Positions 5,564 through 5,616 of a DNA stretch of 5,616 bases are shown in pieces. Numbering within the stretch: the first letter of the stretch is position 1; each line of letters begins with the position of its first letter. The position numbers and the translations under genes were made by a program. The notes beneath the pieces were generated by a model that was not told where the DNA came from, made no database searches, and saw nothing but the letters and a program-made list of their open reading frames with translations. Source of the DNA: Pseudomonadota bacterium (GTDB lineage: Bacteria > Pseudomonadota > Alphaproteobacteria > Rhodospirillales > 2-02-FULL-58-16); NCBI GenBank assembly GCA_022572335.1, contig JACZWD010000171.1:1-5616 (forward strand), given 5' to 3'.

Positions 5564-5616
5564 TCGGACGGCGTCGCGCACGCTTTGCGATGCCCCGCAT
5601 CGCCACGGCGCACGCT

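Noticed and set aside
1..5616. CRISPR array, rRNA, riboswitch or a defence system
   Set aside because: No regularly spaced direct repeats, rRNA-like sequence, known aptamer pattern or defence-gene motifs were seen.

Overview
The window is about 5.6 kb of GC-rich DNA. Gene content and protein style point to an alphaproteobacterium, probably Rhodospirillales (Magnetospirillum/Azospirillum-like). This is inferred from family resemblance of IlvE, the MarR protein and the OmpR/EnvZ-type pair, not from a search.

Layout from left to right. (1) Positions 1-152 hold one copy of a roughly 152-bp repeat, cut by the window edge. (2) moaE (molybdopterin synthase large subunit) and a LOG-family Rossmann protein follow on the + strand, 38 bp apart. 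(3) A convergent gap carries the intrinsic terminator of ilvE. (4) ilvE (branched-chain aminotransferase) lies on the - strand, divergent from (5) a + strand run: a MarR-family regulator, an OmpR-type response regulator and a membrane histidine kinase. These sit 30 and 17 bp apart and look like one operon. The AT-richer ilvE/marR gap carries a palindrome overlapping a candidate ilvE promoter. (6) Just after the kinase stop lies an orphan tRNA 3' end (T-arm, acceptor 3' strand, CCA). It is followed by about 220 bp without a convincing gene, holding two helically phased TACGGAAAA repeats. (7) Positions 5411-5563 hold the second copy of the repeat in inverted orientation.

Most genes are ordinary housekeeping or regulatory genes. 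The unusual part is the frame around them: two nearly identical inverted repeats enclose about 5.26 kb. Each repeat folds into one long nested hairpin, and the only length difference between copies falls in its apical loop. Read outward from the enclosed segment, each repeat also has a Shine-Dalgarno-like AAGGGG, an ATG and an open frame. The left copy abuts moaE and leaves no room for a moaD next to it. The tRNA 3' fragment near the right copy looks like a relic attachment site. Together these suggest past mobile-element activity and possible inversion of the segment. No transposase or integrase is encoded in the window.
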